Source: Apricaphanius iberus (taxonomy: Eukaryota > Chordata > Actinopteri > Cyprinodontiformes > Aphaniidae). From it: a stretch of 64,000 bases of DNA. The translations under genes were made by a program, and so were the position numbers. Positions 34,951 to 46,780 of this stretch are shown piece by piece. The stretch lies in NCBI GenBank assembly GCA_028564705.1, contig JAPXFQ010001299.1:827501-891500 (forward strand). The letters run 5' to 3'. The stretch's first letter is position 1; every line of letters begins with the position of its first letter. The notes beneath the pieces were generated by a model. The model made no database searches, was not told where the DNA came from, and saw nothing but the letters and a program-made list of their open reading frames with translations.

Positions 34951-37160
34951 TTTTAATAGATATATAATTTAGCAGTGTGTCTAGATATAAAGCTAAATAG
35001 GAATCTTATTTTTAACAGTTTTTTGAAGGCTACTGGAATTAATCTAGCATAAGGATTTTTTTTACTCTTTCATTTCCTTGTAATCTCACAAAACAACTCT
35101 TTAATTTTCCATAAGAATACAAGGGAATGCACAGTATACAATCTTTACTGTTTTCGTTGTTCTAAAAATAGAAGCAAAAAGGGTTATTTTAACCTTAAAA
35201 CAAATATCCAAACACATTTTAGATCATATTGTTTTTAAAACTTAAAAAGCTTTTTCTTTTAAGGTCATGTAGGATTAGTGGCACATTTTATTTAGACAGA
35301 TGTCTGATACAAAAACATTTGTTTGAGCATCTTTAAAATTGTAAGTTTGCTTGACTTTTTTGAGCTTCATTTTAATTCTCATTTTACTCCTCTGTAAATC
35401 TTTTAACTGAGCCTCCTATTTTTTTTGTTCACACACTGAATTTTAAATAGCATTTCACACAATGTACAGTTATCCTATCTTCTTAGCTATTTCGGCCTAA
35501 ATTTGGGCTAGGTGTGGGTGCCATGAGATTTAGTCCAAATGTTGTTAATTTATGTTAATCTAACGAACAGTGTCTACAAATGAGAATTGAGAATAATCTT
35601 TGTAGTTAAATGAATTAAATATTTTCTGCTACTTGTTTCTAAATTTTAAATGAAAAAAAAATGTATTCACATATTAACTGTATTTTAATAGTTCATTGAG
35701 CCTTTTATCTTTCAGTGATTGACATCGAATATGGCTCCTCTTGTAACAAACAACACAATGGCGGGCTTAGCTGGTGGCGCAAACCTAATAAAATATGTGG
35801 GTCGAGTCAGGTCTGATCATCAGACATCTTATTTAACTTGAATGACATTCTCTCTTGTCTTTGTGATTTTGAATAACGGGTTAGAGAAATAGGGGTCTGC
35901 ATCATGTGATAATTTTACCACAGAAAAGCATGTATCCAGACTTTTCTGGCTAGATTTATACCAGCCAATAAATGTGTGCCAAAATTCCCACAAATGTACC
36001 TTTTTACCTTTACAGAAAAGTAATACAAAGTTTCTGTTTAATCCAACTCAGCCATCAAACATTTAGACAGGTTTCAGGAATAGTTTTGTGATATTTAATT
36101 TTGAGAGAGACCAAAGATCAATTTATTTTCACGTCAAAGCTCACTCATCACGCAGAGCTTCACACTGTGCATCATGCTGAGAATCAACTTTCATTTCAAA
36201 CGCTCCACTTAACGCCTTTCCCACGTTCACCATAAAGGACTTAGTCTTTTGTTTTTTTAATGTTTTTTTTTCTCTTATAGATTTATTAAAGTCCTTTTCA
36301 AACATTGTAAATTAAATAAGAATGGATCTGATTTATGTCTGGACAGGAATGGCACATGAATGCTTCATAAAGAGGAGGTCTGCTCTCTATCTTCATAAAT
36401 ATAATTTAAATGTCATTGAAACCAACATTTAGGCAGGCAAGAAAGCCTGCCTTCAACTTTTCATCAGACAAAATTTTCAATACTGGACTGTAAAAAAATA
36501 TTTACTGCAGGTGTTAAACTTTTAATCTACAGCCTTTGGGGTGTTTTTCTCAACAGGCCCTCGTATAATGAGTACTGCAATAAAAAAAAAATTCAATACT
36601 GATTCTCATTAATTATTTAATTGTTCACTCATTAAATTGTTTAGTAATTTGGGTATTTTGATAAACAGTGCAATATTAATACATTTTGTGATAAACACAG
36701 CTATGATATATTAAGTTCATCAATGCCAATCTGATGATTTGTTTTATTCACTTTATTACATTTGTGTCTTTAGACGTTTTTATTGGCATTAGGTGATTTT
36801 TTTTTATCTTGGTAAAGTTCAAAATGTTTAGCGCAAATATAGAAATTTTGCCATAAAAATGTCCCCGCGGCAAAAAAAAGAGACTTAATCTGAGGCCTGT
36901 ATACATCTTCATTCTTAAAATAAATTGACAATACAACACATCCTATACATTTTCCTTGCATTATGAAGCTGTCATTCCAGTTTTAAAACTGCACATCATC
37001 TGAAATCCTGATTATATTGCTCACTCCTGCCAGAATAACCATAGATGACAGGGCCCAGCAGGGGAAAATGTCAAATATGAATTTGGCAAAATATTTACGT
37101 TTCCAATGGCTTTAAACAGATATGACAAAATAAACTGAATAAATCACTTTTGTAAACGTG
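34951..37160. other. unique AT-rich DNA, no feature seen
   Basis: Two overlapping minus-strand open frames at 36748-36961 have no domain. Otherwise only homopolymer runs. Confidence 0.4.
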
Positions 37161-37161
37161 C

Positions 37162-37265
37162 TAGAATAATGGAATAGAATAATCCTTTAATTGTGTGGAA
37201 ATTTGTTTGTAACAGCAGTAAAAAACAGATGTACAAATAGAACATCACACAGAACAGAACACACA
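37162..37265 (-). repeat. antisense LINE 3'-end-like fragment
   Basis: ATGGAATAGAATAATCCTTT followed by AATTGTGTGGAAATTTGTTT and GTAACAGCAG has the texture of the antisense 3' end of a fish LINE (an AATAG repeat, then TTTA-TTGTGNGGAAATTTG). Short and degenerate; family unknown. Confidence 0.4.
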
Positions 37266-37428
37266 ACATTTTTACGGAACAAAAATATTTAAATCACGTA
37301 CTATAATTACAAAAAAAAGTACTGTATAGTTAAAGTAATTAAAAAATATTTAAAATGTAGAATATTACAGATTGTGCGTTGAGCTTTGCAATTAAAAAGT
37401 AGGTGTGCAATTTTTCAATAAGTTACTA

Positions 37429-37570
37429 TAATCAGAATCAGAATCAGAATCAGCTTTAATGGCAAAGTATGACACATAAAAAAATAATGTGCAAGTTATA
37501 AGTGTTGTTTAGTGCAATTTAACAGCGCTGGTGTAAACATCTGTTTGTATCACAGATAAAACAGTCTAAA
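37429..37570 (-). repeat. antisense LINE tail with (AATCAG)n repeat
   Basis: Four AATCAG units (37430-37453) run into CTTTAATGGCAAAGTATGAC. Reversed, this is a LINE 3' end finishing in a (CTGATT)n tail, which is common in teleost genomes. The rest of the element is absent or too decayed to read. Confidence 0.6.
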
Positions 37571-38435
37571 ATGATTTTACATTGCTTAAAAACACTATTC
37601 TTTTAAAGAATATTCAGATTGCATCTTCCAGACACTTTTAAGAAGTGCACTCTGCTCTACTGAGACCTATACTGTTAGTAAATGTATTTGATCTGGACCA
37701 GTCTGCACCATTGTTCATTGAGGAACAGGCAGAATCAGGTCAGTTTGAGCCACGCTGTAATATTTAAGAAGTGAGCTGCTCTTCAGGTTTGAGTAGATAA
37801 TTCTGATCATCTTATTTATTTTATTTATTTATTTATAAATTTTTTTATTCTTTATTTTCTTCACTCTGTGGGTATCCAAACGTATCGACAAAAGCATATA
37901 TGAAGCCAGGACAAAGCCATAAATGAAATGAAGTAAACTAACACCATCATCAGACAATTTCATGGCCGCCATTTTGACAGGTCACAGTAGGGAAATACCA
38001 TATGAATAACTGCCGTTTTCTACTTGGAGGGGGGTTGTGCTTTGGTTCATGCTGGTTTGCTGTCGTGGCTCTCAAGGAGGCTTGATGGAACTCCACCGTC
38101 ATTTACTCCACATGTGCTGTGCTGCTGTGACGAGACCAAATGACCGGCGTGACAATACCCATTGTAAAGATAGATGCTGGAACTGTATCAATTGGATTTG
38201 CTGCATATTTTTACAGTATACAGATGCAGATTGAATAATGACAGAAGTGTATTCTTGAATAGATCTTCTGATGTGAATCTGGAGGAGTAATGCAAATTGG
38301 CCATGGTACAGATTATTCAGATTTACCATAAAGCAGCGTGATGTGCTGTTGATTGGCTCACTGTCACATCATTTTACTGGGACATGCTAATTGAAAACTT
38401 GTGTTATTTTTATCAAAATTTTTGTTTCATATTTT
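37571..38435. other. unique DNA, no feature seen
   Basis: Simple TTTA/TTTAT runs near 37810-37850. No gene or repeat family was recognised. Confidence 0.4.
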
Positions 38436-38436
38436 T

Positions 38437-38612
38437 GTAGCACTAGAGGCCTTTTTTAACTGGACAGGAGATAAGCAGAGAGAAGGGGAAGAGCTGCAAG
38501 ACAGGTTCAAAGGTCGGCAATTGAACCCTGGACAGCTGTGTTGAGGATTAGACCCTGAATGTTGGGCGCTTGGCCTGTGCTATACCACTGCCACAAACCA
38601 CGCCTAACACTT
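38437..38612 (-). mobile_element. tRNA-like SINE, antisense, decayed
   Basis: On the minus strand an A-box-like TGGTATAGCACAGGCC (from 38588 down) and a B-box-like GGTTCAATTGCC (38527 down to 38516) are spaced about 50 bp apart, the geometry of an internal RNA polymerase III promoter. Flanking words (GAGGATTAGACCCTGAATGT, GGGCGCTTGGCCTGTGCTAT on plus) fit a common teleost tRNA-related repeat whose body ends in a GACAGGAG/AGAGAAGGGGAAGAG segment. There are too many changes for it to be a functional tRNA. Confidence 0.6.
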
Positions 38613-38929
38613 TTGCTGTTATAACGTAATACAGAAATTTAAAATTATGTAGAAATAAAATCAATAGAATATGGGGAAAAAATAAAACAATAACTAGCAG
38701 TTTAAGAATGTGTTTTAGTCATACATTAACTAAGTCTTTATAAAACGCATATTATTTCAGAAAGACTCCTTAAAAACTTAATAGTTTAAATCATATATAA
38801 ATCATTAACATATTTTAGTACTTCGGGATATGTATTAGAAATCTCTGTCCTTTAAAGTGTCTTAGAATTTGAAGTTAACAGCGGTTATGCATTGGCTAGA
38901 TTGATAGATAGATAATAAACTCGTAAATA

Positions 38930-38960
<31 letters not shown>

Positions 38961-39814
38961 AATGATGTATATATTGCATTCCAATTATGAGAAAATTCCC
39001 AACAAACTCAATTATTCATTCTTATTTAACTTGCAAGATTTTGGATCTTCCCTTTCCATAAATTCTCATACGAAGAGGGTATTTTTTCATACAATATAAA
39101 ATTATATAAAAGGTATTCCTACAGAATAACACAAAACATGATTAAACGATTATTTAATGTTCTCACTGTAATGATTTTTTAAATAAAAAACAACAATTTT
39201 TAGATTAAGGGGTTTCAAAAACTACACTTCTATTAGCTTGTATGACAAATGCATATATTCAATGACACATTAGTATTGTTCCAACCACAAAAACAGAAAT
39301 ATTAAAATTCTACATAAAACATAATAAAAACGTTTTTTTTTACTTATTTTATTTTAAAATATATTTTAATAATTGCATAAATATTTTTGGGTAGTATTTA
39401 GGTGTACACCATCTATCTATGTATAGATATCTATCTACATAATGTATATATATATTTTGTAAATTGTACGAATATAAAGTTTTACTATAATAATAAGAAT
39501 TCAAATTTTTTTTAGAGGAACAAGGTGAGGACATTTTTTTCAAATATTAATCATTTTATTTTATTTCTCTTTTTTTAGGCACATGTGAACTTTATTGATC
39601 AGTACGGAGTATGGTGCACCTGATCCACAACTGAGACAGGCACCACCTGATACACACAATTTTTTGTATTTCTATTTTTGCCTATTCCCTCAGTTTGTTT
39701 AGATTTTTATCTTCAGATTTTCAGATACAGTAATTCCCAGGGATTTAAATTAAATTAAAAGTTTAGCTTTAGTAAGTTCTTTGTTAACCAAAGAAAATAA
39801 AAGTACATTAAAAA
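38613..39814. other. AT-rich DNA with (ATT)n tract
   Basis: Contains the (ATT)n microsatellite at 38930-38960 and GATA/TATC runs near 38903 and 39410. No gene. Confidence 0.5.
38930..38960. repeat. (ATT)n trinucleotide microsatellite
   Basis: Ten uninterrupted ATT units. Visible directly. Confidence 0.97.
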
Positions 39815-39817
39815 AGT

Positions 39818-40102
39818 AGGGATGCAACAATAGCACTTTTTTCAAACCGATACGATACCGATATTTGGATTTTAATACTTTAATACTGAATATCAATACC
39901 GATACTTTTACCATACAAAAACATGCAATGAACTGGAAGACAGGGTTTCTTTTCTTCTCTGCTTGTTACAACAAATGATGGTGAATTAGATAAAAAAAAT
40001 ATTATAAAAATGACAACAAAACAAAAATTTTAAGTGAAAGCTCAACATTTTTTGTGAAAATATTGCAGAGTTTCCACATTTTTTGTATCGGTTCATGGTA
40101 TT
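39818..40102 (+). mobile_element. TIR element fragment (TAGGGATGCAAC start)
   Basis: The start TAGGGATGCAACAATAGCAC is followed by words such as CCGATACGATACCGATATTT and AATACCGATACTTTTACC. This composition is typical of a group of teleost hAT-like repeats and is shared with 44112-44470. Near its right limit, GTATCGGTTCATGGTAT (40086-40102) is the reverse complement of text at 44170-44190, so the piece runs up to the Harbinger remnant. No target duplication is left. Confidence 0.55.
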
Positions 40103-40617
40103 GCTCCAGGAGCTACGTATGGATGAGGTTCGCTTTCAGCGGTACTTCCGTCTGTCCCGCACCCAGTTTGATGACCTCCTGGGCCGCATCAGAGCTTGAA
40201 TCGCCTACCAGGACCCCAACTACAGGCTCTATTCCTCCCGAAGAGCGTCTGTCCATCTGTATTCGGGAAGTGTTATTTATGATTTTTTAAATCTGCCTTT
40301 TCTAGACTTAAAATGTAGGTTTTTCCTGCTCCCGCTACATTCAAAATACGTGTAGTGACATCACTACAATTATAAGCTCTGATTGGTTATCGCGCCGCTT
40401 CAAGGCCGTCAGCACCGTCAAAAGTTCAACTAGCTGAACTTCTGCGTTGCTGGCTTTATGAGCTTTGAAGCTTGAAAAGCTTGAGAAATTGACGGAGCCA
40501 AAACTCAGAAAGCGCCGCAAAGACCGTGACGCTCCTCCAACGGCCGCCGCCATAGACTAAACATGTAATCTTGACGTTGATGATGCTGACAAAGCCCTTG
40601 GTCTGAATGCACCATTA
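40103..40617 (+). pseudogene. PIF/Harbinger transposon remnant with transposase N-terminal piece
   Basis: From about 40103 one frame reads LLQELRMDEVRFQRYFRLSR, then TQFDDLLGRIRA, a stop codon, then IAYQDPNYR; a shifted frame continues with SIPPEERLSICIRE. This is the N-terminal region of HARBI1-like (PIF/Harbinger) DDE transposases, which act with a Myb-like partner to cut and paste DNA at TWA sites. The catalytic DDE part is missing: the coding piece breaks off near 40275 and passes into a CpG-rich 3' region (40330-40560) that contains GATTGGTTATCGCGCCGC and ends in GGTCTGAATGCACCATTA (40600-40617). That ending is a Harbinger-type terminus (inverse TAATGGTGCATTCAG). It is an internally deleted dead copy; the left terminus is lost to the neighbouring element. 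Confidence 0.78.
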
Positions 40618-40990
40618 GTCTATTCCCATAAAAAAAAGTGTTACCAAAGATATAAATAGGAAATGACTGAAAAAGAAAGTACTTGCATTCCCTGCCTTTC
40701 TTTAACATTGGAACAATATTTATCCGTAGTATTTTGAATAAAAAGGCAGCAGCCCCCTTCAGAAGTTTATGCCACTCTTAACTCTGGCCTACTTGGGCAG
40801 TTGTGCTACGGTAAAAAAAAAAGAAGAAAAAAAAAGAGTGCCAGTCCACCACGCTGTATAAGCCCTGGATTCTGGTAGAAGCAGTTAAGAGACACTCTGC
40901 AAAGTTTGACAAAAGACACTGTCAAAGTTATGAGTCATCCCTGAGCTTTTCTTAAAGTCATCTAAATAAGACTGTCTGCTTAACTTTTCA
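40618..40990. other. unique DNA, no feature seen
   Basis: A short A-rich run near 40813-40837. Nothing else. Confidence 0.4.
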
Positions 40991-40993
40991 CAC

Positions 40994-41120
40994 AGTGCAA
41001 TGAAAAGTATTTGCCCCATTGAAATTTCTTACTTTTTTCTCACAGCTAAATGCTTTATATTAAGAAAAAAATGTAGCAGACAGTGGTAACCTAATCAAGT
41101 ACAAAAGGAAGTTTTCAGAT
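40994..41120 (+). mobile_element. Tc1/mariner-type nonautonomous fragment
   Basis: The text AGTGCAATGAAAAGTATTTG followed by CCCCATTGAAATTTCTTAC, then GTAACCTAATCAAGTACAAA, follows the layout of a common teleost Tc1-like repeat end (AAAAGTATTTGCCCC motif). Only one end is recognisable. Confidence 0.45.
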
Positions 41121-43204
41121 CGAAATGTGTACTTTACATCACTAAAGAAATGTTGTTCCTCTCTAGTTTCCAGGTTTGTTTATATTTAGTTACATTGGAG
41201 AGTTTTGAGCACAAACAAGGTCTTGTCTTGCCATTGCATCTTAGTCAGATTTAATGAAATTGTTTTGATGATTTGAAACATTTTAAATTTACAAAAAATG
41301 CAAAAACAGAAGAAACCTATGAAAACTATTTTCACCAGGAAACAGGACAAAACTTCACAAATATATAATTTGTCAACTAACTGCAGGGGTGCTTTTGTGT
41401 GACCAGAGTAGCTACTTTCACATGAGAAAAAAAAATACATATACACAGTATGCTGTCAAGTGCTAAGGAACTCATGCCGAGACATATTTTTGCAAAATGT
41501 GTGATGATTCATTTACACATGAATGGTGTGAAACACGCCGTCTCCAGAAGAGTTTACTCTTTTGCTAATGTTATAAAAAATAATGGAAATTGATCTCAGT
41601 AACGTTACCTGATTGTCCAGGTCTATATGCAGTTTTTTTCTCTCATTACAAACTTTTAATTAGTTAAAAGTATTTCATGTTTTTTTTTTCCAGCAGTGCA
41701 GTGGATTTCATCAGCTGCTCTGTGGCTTTAAGATTGTCTAACCCCGAATCCTCTCATTTTATATTCTGCTCCATTTCTTTTCCTTGGATTATGAATAGAA
41801 TAATCATTGTTTGCCAGTTGAAATTTCTACCCTTCTTCCTGCTGATGATTATCTTGTTTAAAGCATATCAGCTGGAAAATATAATGTGTAATTTGAATGC
41901 CAACGATTCCAACAAATATAGTCTAGGAGAAATGGAAGGCTCTGAGCTTTTATTGCTTTTTTTATCTTGAGCTGAGCATTTGCAGCTTCTATTCAGAAGC
42001 TCAAGACTGTATGAAAAGTGCAATTAGACCATCCTTGCACCTGTGAATATGACCTTTATAGTGTGAGAATAGACTGTGACAGCGTGTGCATGAGCAATCA
42101 TTGTTTCTAGATAAATAAATGTCGGGAAGTGTGAATGTTTTACGTGTTTGTGCAGTCCTACGGATTGCATGTGTGGAAGAGTGGTTGGCTTTGCTCTACT
42201 GACCTACAGTCAATTGTGGTCTGCAAGAGGCTTTAATGAAGATGTCCAAGTTCAGGGTCAGTAACCCCCCTCACTTCAGAGCCCACAAAAGCTTTTGCCG
42301 TCCATTATGTTGTTTGAGGGCTTTGTTTTGTATACACACATTACTTTCTTTGTACGTGTGTGTTTTTTAGGGGAAGGGGGTTGGTGGTTGAGGTGGACAG
42401 CCAGGTCAGTGCATGTGTGAATTGAATGACTGTCAGGTTTTAGACTCCAGCCTCTCTTGTGGACGCCGAACCATTTGACTGTGATGCAAGACTGAGGCGC
42501 TGAACTATTTTCAAACTATTTTCCATACAGACTTTGCATAAGATAAAAAAAAAATCATTGAGCAGTCAATGCATACATTTACTCTGTCTCTCACTTCGAG
42601 GAACATGAAAGATGTGTTCTAATTTCTAACCACTGAGTATGGCTTTCATTTCTATAACTGTGGCAGAACTATATGTATTCATCTATAAGTCACTAACAAT
42701 ACCTCAAGGTCCAAGAATTTTAAAGGCCAGCACTTAATCAATGTGTCATGGACGGTCTTTTTCTATGATATTTTTGTAATTTTCAAATTTATTTTTCAAC
42801 AATGTTTTGACAGGTTTAAGCTTTTTTCCTTTTTTTTTTATACAAAGGAAGCAATTGAAATCTAAACCCACGAAAGGATACAAATACAGGAGAGGCAGGA
42901 AATATAGATAAGATATCTTAACCAACTTAAATGTAGACAGATGAAACCAAATATATCTACAATATACACAATACATAGTTTTTCTCTCAGTTTGGGATGA
43001 CTAAAATTATTTCTATTTGCAAAATGCCAGACTAAACAGAGAAGAAATTTATTTGAGAATGATTTTTACTTTACCAAAGCTTAAACAAACTTGGATTCCT
43101 ATACCTTTAAATACTTGGGAAAAGTCCAGATGATGATGATGTAATAGTTTATAATCTACTGATACTTTAATTATCAAGTTAATTTGCTGCACACTTCTGC
43201 ATGT
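41121..43204. other. unique DNA, no supported gene
   Basis: A 97-codon open frame at 41677-41970 has alternating hydrophobic runs but comes from T-rich DNA and shows no domain. 41980-42520 is of higher complexity than its surroundings. No repeat recognised. Confidence 0.4.
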
Positions 43205-43809
43205 ATTTTAAGCAGTGTTGAGGAGAATATTTTGTAAATGTATTTAGTTACAGAATACTGAATACCTGCTTTAAAATGTATTTTGTTACATATTCTGTTA
43301 CTTTGCTGAATCCTGGTACTGTATTCTAAATATTTGGAATACTTCCCCTTAAACACAGCATTTAAGTCTATTAAAAGTCACAAAATAGCTACTCCCACAG
43401 GAAAACAGAGGGCAAATGCTAAACATTATGTACTGACTAGGAAAATAAATAAATTATAAAATCATTTAATTATTTTTGGCACAATACTTCTTCCTCTCAG
43501 TGAAAAAAAACAATCAAACAAATTGTTTTTTTAGCAGTAATATCTTTTTTACATTTCATTAGATTTATATTTAGTCATTTAGAAATGAAGTTTAGCTGTT
43601 TGCAGCCACAGCCAATTAGGATATTTGCAAATATCTGTCATAACATGCATAGTATTGTAAACTGGCATTCAATGCAATCCAAATGGAATGCTTTTATCCT
43701 TGTGGCCATAATTTTTGGGAAACCCATTACAACAACATATAATCAAGCTATAATAATAACTGAGAAATTACCTAATTAACACGATGTAGGCCCTATTAAA
43801 TAATGGACA

Positions 43810-43810
<1 letters not shown>

Positions 43811-43837
<27 letters not shown>
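43811..43837. repeat. C16-A11 double homopolymer
   Basis: Sixteen C followed at once by eleven A. Visible directly. Assembly length here may be unreliable. Confidence 0.95.
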
Positions 43838-43840
<3 letters not shown>

Positions 43841-43917
43841 TACTAGACAGTCACTGTCTATAAAAAATAAGTTACTTTAAGGTGTTTTTTCAGATTAAAT
43901 GTTGTGTCTTTAGAAGC

Positions 43918-45040
43918 CAGTGTTGGGAAAGTTCCTTTTTTTATGAACTGTTTCAAAGTTCAGTTCACAAATTTTTAAATGAACTAGTTCAGTTCATAGT
44001 TACATTTTTTTTAAACTAAGTTCACAGGTGAGCTATTTCCCTAAGAATACTGACATTTTCCAGTTGTTACCATCCATTCAGTTCACACTTGTACCCAGCT
44101 GCAGCTTTTACTAGGGATGCACGGATACCGATACCGTCTAATCTACATGTATCAGTATCGGTTAAACTTAACCGATACCATGAACCGATACCCAAAATAT
44201 GAAAAATCTGCAATAAATTCACAAAAAAAGATACATTTTCCACTTGAAAATTTATTTTTGTGGTAATTTTATATTTTAAATCTGTTACTCTGTCTATGTT
44301 ATGTTTAGTTGGTAAAGTCTGGTGTCTTTAGTCTCTTCAAGAAAGATATAAGGTGGAAGTTACACAGTTTATTAATTCAACAATAGTATTAGATCGGTAT
44401 CAGGTATTGACAGATACACAAAATTCAGGCATCAGTATCGGGACTAAAAAAGTCTGATCAGTGCTGATCAGATCAGTGGTTTTGAGTGGTAGAGGATTTC
44501 CTTTTGTTTTTGTACATCGTTGTAGTGTCTTTTAATTTTTCACTGACTTGCACATACTGTACCTTGAAACGCTGGCCAGCCGGATGCTTTATGTTTCAAG
44601 TTTGCTGTTGACATTGTCAATGTACGGCGCAACTTCTTGAGACCCGCCAGCAAAGTTTACTAAAATGCAACAATTACGAAAATATAAAAATTTCCTACCT
44701 GGATCATCACTGTCTTGTCAAAAACAAATATTTTCGGTGGTCATACGAAGATGCCACTTCATTCATTAATGCCGAATTACAGCTGTTCCAGCAGTCACTG
44801 GAGTTTGCCTGCATACTTCATAGTTTGACACCAGAAGCATGAGCTGTGCAAGTCGATGACTATTTTGACTAGATTTGATCTTTTCCCCAGCTTTAACCAC
44901 CATGGCTTTAGTCGGGCTTTTCTCAGGAATGCTCGATTGAAATTTGGCATCACTTGAAAAAAATGAACTGCGAAAGAGCGCCGTTCACAAACGCCAGAAT
45001 GAGTCAGTTCATAATAACATTCATCAGACAAAAATTGAGT
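43918..45040 (+). mobile_element. nested hAT-like element (CAGTGTTGGGAAAGTT start)
   Basis: A second CAGTGTTGGG terminus starts at 43918, followed by repeated GAACTAGTTCA and AGTTCAGTTCA words, a known texture of another teleost hAT-like family. GAACTG and GTTCAC words reappear at 44960-45012 near its other side, so the insertion probably ends near 45040, just before the outer element resumes with AAGTATTCCAATGTTATTAC. The right terminus and target duplication are not clear, so the boundary is approximate. Confidence 0.55.
44112..44470 (+). mobile_element. innermost element (TAGGGATGCACGGATACCG start)
   Basis: It begins TAGGGATGCACGGATACCGA and is full of CCGATAC and GTATCGG words up to CAGTATCGGGACTAAAAAAG (about 44431-44450), where a right end would be expected. 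Its family is shared with 39818-40102. It lies inside the element starting at 43918, giving a third nesting level. The right terminus is decayed. Confidence 0.55.
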
Positions 45041-45201
45041 GAGTTAGTGAAAAGTATTCCAATGTTATTACAAAAGTAACTGTATTCTGAATACCATGTT
45101 TAAAAATAGTAACTGTAGCGGAATACAGATACAAAAAAATAGTATTCTATATACGTAACACTAGTACATGTATTCCGTTACTCCCCAACACTGATTTTAA
45201 G

Positions 45202-46780
45202 GCAACACATGCTGTGACATCATAAGCCAGACTCCACAAGTCTGGTTCATCCTTAGGTACAATGTCCAGATGCCTGGAACCATGTTCATGTGTTCAAACA
45301 ATTATATGCTACTCTAAACACTAAAGGAAAGCCCAAGCATGATACTGTTCAGGAGGAGACGTGTTCTGTGTCTCAGAAATTAATACGTTTTGGTTTGCAA
45401 ATCAACCCCAAAACAAAAACAAAAGACCTTGTGGAACATTGATCCAGCATAGCCTTAAGCTGGGAAGAAAACTTAATGCAGTCTTAGACTATGGGTGTAG
45501 AAATTGAAGGCCACCTAACTAGAGACTACAAAGTCCAATTGTGGGTGACAAATTGATATACTGTGATATAGAGCTAACAGAAACTTTCATATAAATAATG
45601 TCACAATAATCAGTGTGAGAAATGGGGCTGCAGCAAACGGTTGATCTATGTTAAATAAAATTTGAATTTTTCAACAAGATGTTCAGGCTGAGACTTAAAG
45701 GCGAGGTGTTCGTTTATTAAATACCAAGATTTTTGCATAAAAAGTACAAATTCAATAGGGGGAAGTGCATGTGAGCATAATAATTGGAATAATTGTATTG
45801 ATTTTCTTTGTTTGAAAACAACAAACCCTTGTTTTCTTTAGTATTTTGTATCTGAGGTGAATTAAATATGAATGAATAATGCAACCCTACAGCCAATCAA
45901 ACACCAGGGCAGCTAAATTTTCATGACAGTAGACAAGTGCGTCATCTGCATTGAGACTAGGAGATGCAACTTGTAACATTATGACCCGCGTTATTGATGG
46001 AAATTGCCAAAACTCTAAGTCCTAATATCCCTTGAGGGACATCGTTTGTGACAGTCTCATAACGGGAAGCGAGATCACGGAAAGGAACTCACTTCCTACA
46101 AGTCAGAAAGGTGTTTATAATGTAGAAAATATATGTAAAGACTGCTGATACATTCACCAATGCTAGCTGCATCAATAAGGCTATGGTTATTTTTAAATCT
46201 CTATTAGGCACCAGTTTATCCTGCTCTGTTCTCCTGCTTCATTTTCATAATAGCTCTCCACAAAACATTACAACAGTGGTTTAGTAGTACCTGTGTTATT
46301 ATTAGCATCATCTGTGAAAATTTTTATTTTATCAGTATTTTATAACTTCCTACATTAATGTACAATTGAGTTGTACTTTGAGTTTGTCAATACAAAGGTT
46401 ACAGGAAGCTTGCATGGTGATGACTTATAGTATCACTGGATTGCTCTGTTTATCATGTTATGATCTGACTGGCTGCTTGCACAACCTTTCATTAACCTTT
46501 TCTAAACTGTATCCTTAATCAGATTCCTAGTAATTTATCTGTAATTTATTACTTCTTGAGTTAAATTGCATTAACTCACTCATTGAATATGGTTCGGGAG
46601 CTACCAGTTACTAGTCACTACAGTAAATTATCCTTAAGTAATCATGATAAGCCCGCCTCGCCAGTTCTGAAAAAATAAATTCCTACACCGGTGTGTTTAC
46701 TTTAAGAGCGGAAATGAGTAATCTGTCTCTGGTTGTGTTGGCCTGGATCTCCGTAGTTAGTTAGACAGATGGTTATTGCT
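45202..46780. other. unique DNA, no feature seen
   Basis: No coding or repeat pattern was recognised on either strand. Confidence 0.4.

Larger units (their letters stand above)
43205..45201. mobile_element. 2-kb hAT element with exact 8-bp target duplication, carrying nested insertions
   Basis: ATTTTAAG stands at 43205-43212 and again at 45194-45201. Between them lies a 1981-bp element whose left end CAGTGTTGAGGAGAATATTT mirrors its right end (reversed: CAGTGTTGGGGAGTAACGGA). Inverted similarity runs inward about 150 bp, with GGAATAC/GTATTC and GTTAC words on both sides. This is the canonical hAT structure, in a family very common in fish. No transposase frame is present. The interior is partly made of other elements (43918 onward), so the copy has been a landing site since it inserted. 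Confidence 0.88.

Noticed and set aside
38516..38590. tRNA gene on the minus strand
   Set aside because: Degenerate boxes and repeat-like flanks; a decayed SINE explains it better.
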